The notes below the pieces were generated by a model that saw only the letters and a list, made by a program, of their open reading frames with translations, was not told where the DNA came from and made no database searches. This document shows, piece after piece, positions 59,588-64,000 of a DNA stretch of 64,000 nucleotides; positions within the stretch are counted from its first letter, which is position 1, and every line of letters starts with the position of its first letter. Origin of the DNA: Silene conica (taxonomy: Eukaryota > Streptophyta > Magnoliopsida > Caryophyllales > Caryophyllaceae); NCBI GenBank assembly GCA_029255685.2, contig CM055320.2:13502614-13566613 (forward strand), read 5' to 3'. The position numbers and the translations under genes were made by a program.

Positions 59588-60715
59588 ATCCCAATTCACG
59601 AGGGAGTTGTCAAATACCACGTGCTATAATGCTGGCCACTTCTTTGCTTCTTTTGTGTTTTTATGTCGGTGAGGACTCTCCTTAGCTCATTCCAAGTACA
59701 AACGTCGCGTTAATCGGGTCACCAATATTTTTATTCTTAATTTCACCTTAGTTATCTTGACACACTCATTTTAACTCACATTCACCCTTTCAAGCAGAAG
59801 ATCACGACTTAGGGGCATCAACTCAATCATTTTTCACTCATTTTCCATTTTCCAACATTTTCAATTGTTAACTAGATTTTTTACCCCACCAAATAATATA
59901 ATAAGCCAAATAACACTTTGACACGTCAAATGTCACCAAGAAGGTCACCAACCGATTTCATGGTGACAAATTGACCTCGAAAACTTTAAGTTCACCAAAA
60001 TTAATACAAGATCACTAAAATTAGTGTTTTAATTACGTAATTACGGTGATCCAACAAGATCGTGACCTTCTTAACGACCTTACTTGAGAATGATTTTAGG
60101 ACATCTACAAAGATTTGGGGTCTCATATTTTTCTCTTATTTTTCTGTTCTTTTATCTCGTTTTTCATCAACTTTTTTTTCATCTACTTACTCTATTCTAT
60201 TACTATTTCTATACAACAATGAGGTTTCTCGTCAATATTACTCGTTTTGTAATAGTTATTTATTATCTTATTTCATTTTAGACCGTCAATCAATTGTTAT
60301 TATTTCTCAATTGTTATACTTTCTATTTTAGAATAAACTTATTATTTAGTATATGTTAGAGGATGTGCAGAAGCGCCTCATGAGCCCATCAAGTTTGGAA
60401 ATTTTCTGTTGATCGAGAATGTAGTTTATTTGATTTTAATCATTTTGTGTCATGTCATTCTTGACATATGTTGTAACTATAATGGGACTTTTGATTAATG
60501 AAACGATTTTTCCTTCAAAAAAAAAATGTAACTACTCCTCCCTTTCCTTAGTCTGTGTGTCAACATCAATGAACAACGATATACCGAAAACCGAAGGAAT
60601 AAGTAATAACCAAAAATTTGGAAACCTCACCAAAGAACACAAAAGGCGAATAAGAAAACGAGAGAAGGAATATGGCCATATGGGTCTCACACTCTCACCA
60701 TAGCGGAGGCTCTGA
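59588..60715. other. Intergenic stretch
   Basis: No gene. The part at 59820-60000 (TTTTTTACCCCAC, AATAAGCCAAATAAC, GGTCACCAA) resembles the inside of the Tourist-like MITE at 19922-20619 in reverse, so a decayed relative may lie here; its ends were not found. Confidence 0.45.
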
Positions 60716-61033
60716 TGTAACAATAGGGTACCCATATAAGGATAGAGAAGGCATTTGGGGAGGCAAGGCCTTTCCGTTTGCTTTTATAAGGCTAATATCG
60801 AGTACAAAAAGTCTCCTAGAGATGACTATTTTCGTCCCGATAGTTCTTTAGGATTAAAAGTGGCCGATTTGCACTTGAATATGAGCCAATTTAAATGGTA
60901 ACTTTTTATGGTAAATGCGTTCCAATTTAAATAATCACATAACACCGTTTGATACCTTTAGACGAAACAATCTAGGTATAAAATAGTGAACAAGTTATAA
61001 GACAATGTATGAATGATTGTAAAGTTGTATTGA

Positions 61034-61094
<61 letters not shown>

Positions 61095-61329
61095 AAGAGT
61101 GTTTGAGATAAAGAAGGAAAGAAACTAATTCTAGTCTTAATTATTGAAGATAATAATTCTATGTAGATATTATCTTTGTTTACTTATTTAATTTATCATG
61201 TAAATCTCTTTTATTTTGTATATCTTTTATATTAGTTAAGTATATCATCTAGGTTAGGACTCTTGTGTTTGTATTTGTACGTTAATATTGTAATACACTC
61301 TTTAAGCTTTTCAATATACTATTTCTTCA
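60716..61329 (+). repeat. 5' LTR of a second copia element (left edge tentative)
   Basis: The right edge TTTCTTCA adjoins the primer site. The left edge is placed at TGTAACAATAGGG because it gives TG...CA, but no target duplication supports it. Contains the (AT)n run at 61037-61092. Confidence 0.45.
61037..61092. repeat. (AT)n microsatellite
   Basis: Uninterrupted AT dinucleotides, about 27 units. Confidence 0.95.
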
Positions 61330-61342
61330 TGGTATAAGAGCC
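61330..61342 (+). other. Primer binding site (initiator tRNA-Met)
   Basis: TGGTATAAGAGCC, one base off the consensus, between the LTR end and the gag start. Confidence 0.8.
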
Positions 61343-61393
61343 TTTATCAGATCCCTTCTTTACTTCTTCTTTTTCCCTTAATCATTTTTTTCC

Positions 61394-62164
61394 ATGGCAA
61401 GTCATGCTGCAACTTTACCCAATCCACATGAACCTCTCAAACCCCTAATTGCTGTAAGTTTCGCCAATGTCACGGAACTTACGCCTTCAACATATCGCTC
61501 TTGGTCTCGCCAAATTGAGGATCTCCTGTTTGGCTATGATCTGTTCAAGTATCTGGATGACACTCATCTCTGCCCATCCGCCACTACTGAAGATGACAAG
61601 AAAGCCGTCATTCCCAACCCGGCTTTTCACACATGGCTCCGTCAAGATCGACTATTGAGTGGTGCTCTCCGTGGTACTATGTCTCCTAGTATCACGCCAC
61701 TTCTACTCAATGTCAAGTCATCCCAAGATATCTGGACTCTCCTGAAATTCACGTATGCCAATCTGTCACGTGGACATATCCTTACCATTAAAGATCGTCT
61801 CCAATCGATCTCAAAAGGAAATCTCTCTGCCACTTACTATATGCAATCTATCTGCTCTTGTGTTGATGAACTTGCTCACATGGGAAAAGCTATGGACGAC
61901 GAAGATGTCGTTGCCAAAGTTCTCAATGGGCTCGATTATGAGACGTACCATACGCTTATTGAGGCCGTCAAACATCGGGACACTACCATCTCCTTTGACG
62001 CTCTTCATGGACGTCTTCTCCAATTGTATATCTCTCTCAAACACACCACGAACCTCACCAATACCAAGCCCACCCCTGCCTCTACCCTCATTGCTTACCA
62101 CAAACAGACCCCTCGCTACACCCCACGCCCCTCTTCTGCCCCTGGTCTGCTATTTCTTCATTAA
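61394..62164 (+). CDS. Copia gag, truncated C-terminus
   Basis: A 256-codon frame from ATG 61394. It shows the plant copia gag pattern: LTPSTYRSWSRQIEDLLFGY, then AFHTWLRQDRLLSGALRGTM, SSQDIWTLLKFTYANLSRGH and AKVLNGLDYETYHTLIEAV. It would form the particle shell. It ends before a zinc knuckle, where the sequence passes into the opposite-strand element, so pol is missing on this strand. Confidence 0.85.
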   Translation: MASHAATLPNPHEPLKPLIAVSFANVTELTPSTYRSWSRQIEDLLFGYDLFKYLDDTHLCPSATTEDDKKAVIPNPAFHTWLRQDRLLSGALRGTMSPSITPLLLNVKSSQDIWTLLKFTYANLSRGHILTIKDRLQSISKGNLSATYYMQSICSCVDELAHMGKAMDDEDVVAKVLNGLDYETYHTLIEAVKHRDTTISFDALHGRLLQLYISLKHTTNLTNTKPTPASTLIAYHKQTPRYTPRPSSAPGLLFLH

Positions 62165-62202
62165 TTACAAAATATACTTTTTATGTTAAAGATTATATGA
62201 TG

Positions 62203-64000
62203 CTAGTTTTTATTTGATATTATTCCTTTAGCTGAGATATTATTCCTTGGAGGATTGTAGTCTTGTTGTGGGCTTGGGTCATGGTTAATACGCCCCCTCA
62301 AGTTGGACGTTCTTGTGATAAGGCCAAGCTTGTCCCGTAGTTCGTGAAATTGTTGCTTATGCATAGGCTTGGTGAGAATATCTTCTAGTTGATCTTTGCT
62401 TGCGATATGGGATATGCGGATGTGTCCATGTTGTAGTTGTTCTTTGACGTAGTGAAATGAGAGAGCCATATGTTTCATTCGTGAGTGAAATACTTGGTTT
62501 TTGGCATATAGTGTAGTAGAAATGTTGTCACAAAAGACTGTGGGTGGTTCTTGTGGTTTGATTTGGAGTTCGGATAGGAGATTTCGGAGCCAAATCGTTT
62601 CAGTTGTAACGGATGCAATTACTCGAAATTCGGCTTCGGTTGTTGAGAGGGCAATTCCTTTTTGCTTTTTGGAAGACCAGGCTATGGGGTTGCGTCCAAG
62701 GTAGGCTATGTAGCCTGTTGTGGAGAGGAAAGTGTCTTTATCACCTCCGAAGTCAGCATCGCAATAGGCGTGGAGACATAGGGGGTGGTTTTATGTAATT
62801 GTATGCCATGTTGTTGAGTGCCTTGGAGGTACCTTAGAAGGCGTTTGAGTGCTATCCAGTGGTTGGATCTAGGGTGGTGTAAGTATTGAGCTAGACGGTT
62901 GACAGGAAATGCGATATCAGGTCGTGTTAATGAGAGGTATTGGACACTGCCGACGATGGCTCGGTAGTCGGATTGATTGTGTATGGGGAGATGATCTTCG
63001 CGGATGAGTGTTGGTGAGGAAGCCATAGGGGTAGTATTGGGTTTTGCATCGGTCATGTTGTATTTTATTAGAAGGTCGTGGATGTATTTTGATTGACTCA
63101 TATGGAGCCCTTGTGCATTTGGTGTGACTTCGATTCCCAGAAAATAGGATAGAGGGCCTAGGTCCTTTAGGAAGAATCGAGTTGCTAATTTCGTGATGAA
63201 GTTTTGGATGTGGGTTGGGTTGGGACCTGTAATAATGATGTCGTCGACATAGACTAGTGTGTATATAGTGGTTTCTAGTGCATGTAGGATGAATAGTGAG
63301 GAGTCAGATATAGATTGTTTGAATCCAACAGTGGTGAGATATGTTTTTAGTTCAGTAAACCATGCACGTGGTGCTTGTTTGAGGTCATATATGGCTTTGT
63401 TTAGTTTACATACGTAGTCTGGGGTTTTTTGATTGACAAAGCCTGGTGATTGAGTCATGAAAACATTCTCAGTGAGCGTGCCTTGTAAGAAGGCATTATT
63501 AACATCGAGTTGCCGTAGTGACCATTGTTTGGACACGGCAATTGAGAGTATAGTGCGGATGGTGGTTGGTTTTATCACGGGGCTAAAGGTTTCTGTATAG
63601 TCTATGCCTAGGCGTTGATGAAAACCTTTTGCAACAAGGCGGGCCTTGTGTTGTTTGTGTGTCCCATCTTGATTGAATTTGTTGCGGAAAACCCATTTGC
63701 AACCCACTATTTTACGTGCATTGGTATGTGAGACTAAGGTCCATGTGTTGTTGCGGGTTAAGGCGTCGTATTCTTCTTGCATCGCTTGTCTCCAATGGGG
63801 CAGAACGAGAGCTTGTTTCGTGGTGTTTGGTAGGGTCGTAGTCATTATTGATTTTTGAGCTATTGTGGCGTATTTCGGGTTTGGTTTTCTGATATTATTG
63901 GCAAGTCGAGTTGTGACCTTGGGGAGTGGCTGGGCTTGTCGAGGAGGGCTGAGAGTGGAGTTGGGTGTGGTATTGGATACCGTGGTGGTGGTGGGATGGG
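62203..64000 (-). pseudogene. Copia RT-RNase H, one frameshift, runs off the window
   Basis: The frame is open from the window end (64000) to 62706 and contains RT: WRQAMQEEYDALTRNNTWTL, CKWVFRNKFNQDG, QLDVNNAFLQGTL and catalytic YVDD in LVYVDDIIITG (near 63245), then LTRPDIAFPVNRLAQYLHHP. A frameshift near 62775 moves the frame; RNase H continues (YCDADFGGDKDTF; STTEAEFRV; FCDNISTTL) and ends in LEDILTKPM and a tail to 62203. A purine tract (GAGGGGGCG, minus strand, near 62290-62300) lies within that tail. Gag and integrase lie beyond the window. Confidence 0.88.

Overview
The window reads as AT-rich nuclear DNA of a flowering plant. Evidence: plant-type copia and Athila-like LTR retrotransposons with tRNA-derived primer sites, a CACTA transposon with spliced transposase genes, a Helitron-like insertion, several MITEs, a plant mTERF-family gene, and pieces of intron-containing plant genes. 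No prokaryotic gene layout is present. The species cannot be fixed from the sequence; a Caryophyllales eudicot is only a guess, from the style of the repeats.

Only one host gene looks whole: an mTERF-family gene at 20651-21817 (+). A second, broken mTERF copy (23978-24691) is fused to a headless 2-oxoglutarate/Fe(II) dioxygenase fragment. Between 13.38 and 14.93 kb lie pieces of three unrelated genes (LRR receptor kinase, DExH helicase, ArfGAP). Two diverged copies of a family I do not recognise sit at 4542-5130 (-) and 7435-9447 (+); the second is split by a solo LTR.

Layout: 1-4.6 kb, 3' part of a nearly intact copia element. 4.6-20.6 kb, gene remnants, a Tourist-like MITE, a solo LTR and long AT-rich intergenic DNA. 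20.6-26.2 kb, mTERF and dioxygenase pieces plus a LINE fragment. 26.8-43.3 kb, a copia element whose 5' LTR is at 26839 and whose coding region is broken by a CACTA element (27619-35738, itself carrying a Helitron-like insert), by LTR fragments (36119-38953) and by an Athila-like LTR. 43.3-58.4 kb, an Athila-like element on the minus strand, joined to a tandem copy of its LTR plus the copia 3' part plus flanking DNA. 58.4-60.7 kb, MITEs. 60.7-64 kb, two copia pieces facing each other.

Most notable are (a) the direct duplication 39937-44579 / 53850-58433, best explained by recombination between a solo-LTR form and a full-length form of one insertion, or by an assembly join; (b) dense clusters of TCGA-centred palindromes in the Athila LTRs, its 3' region and even its gag coding sequence, with a related but different palindrome in a second LTR family; (c) a CACTA element with an intact-looking six-exon accessory transposase gene beside a broken main transposase. 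All boundaries and similarities were read by eye.
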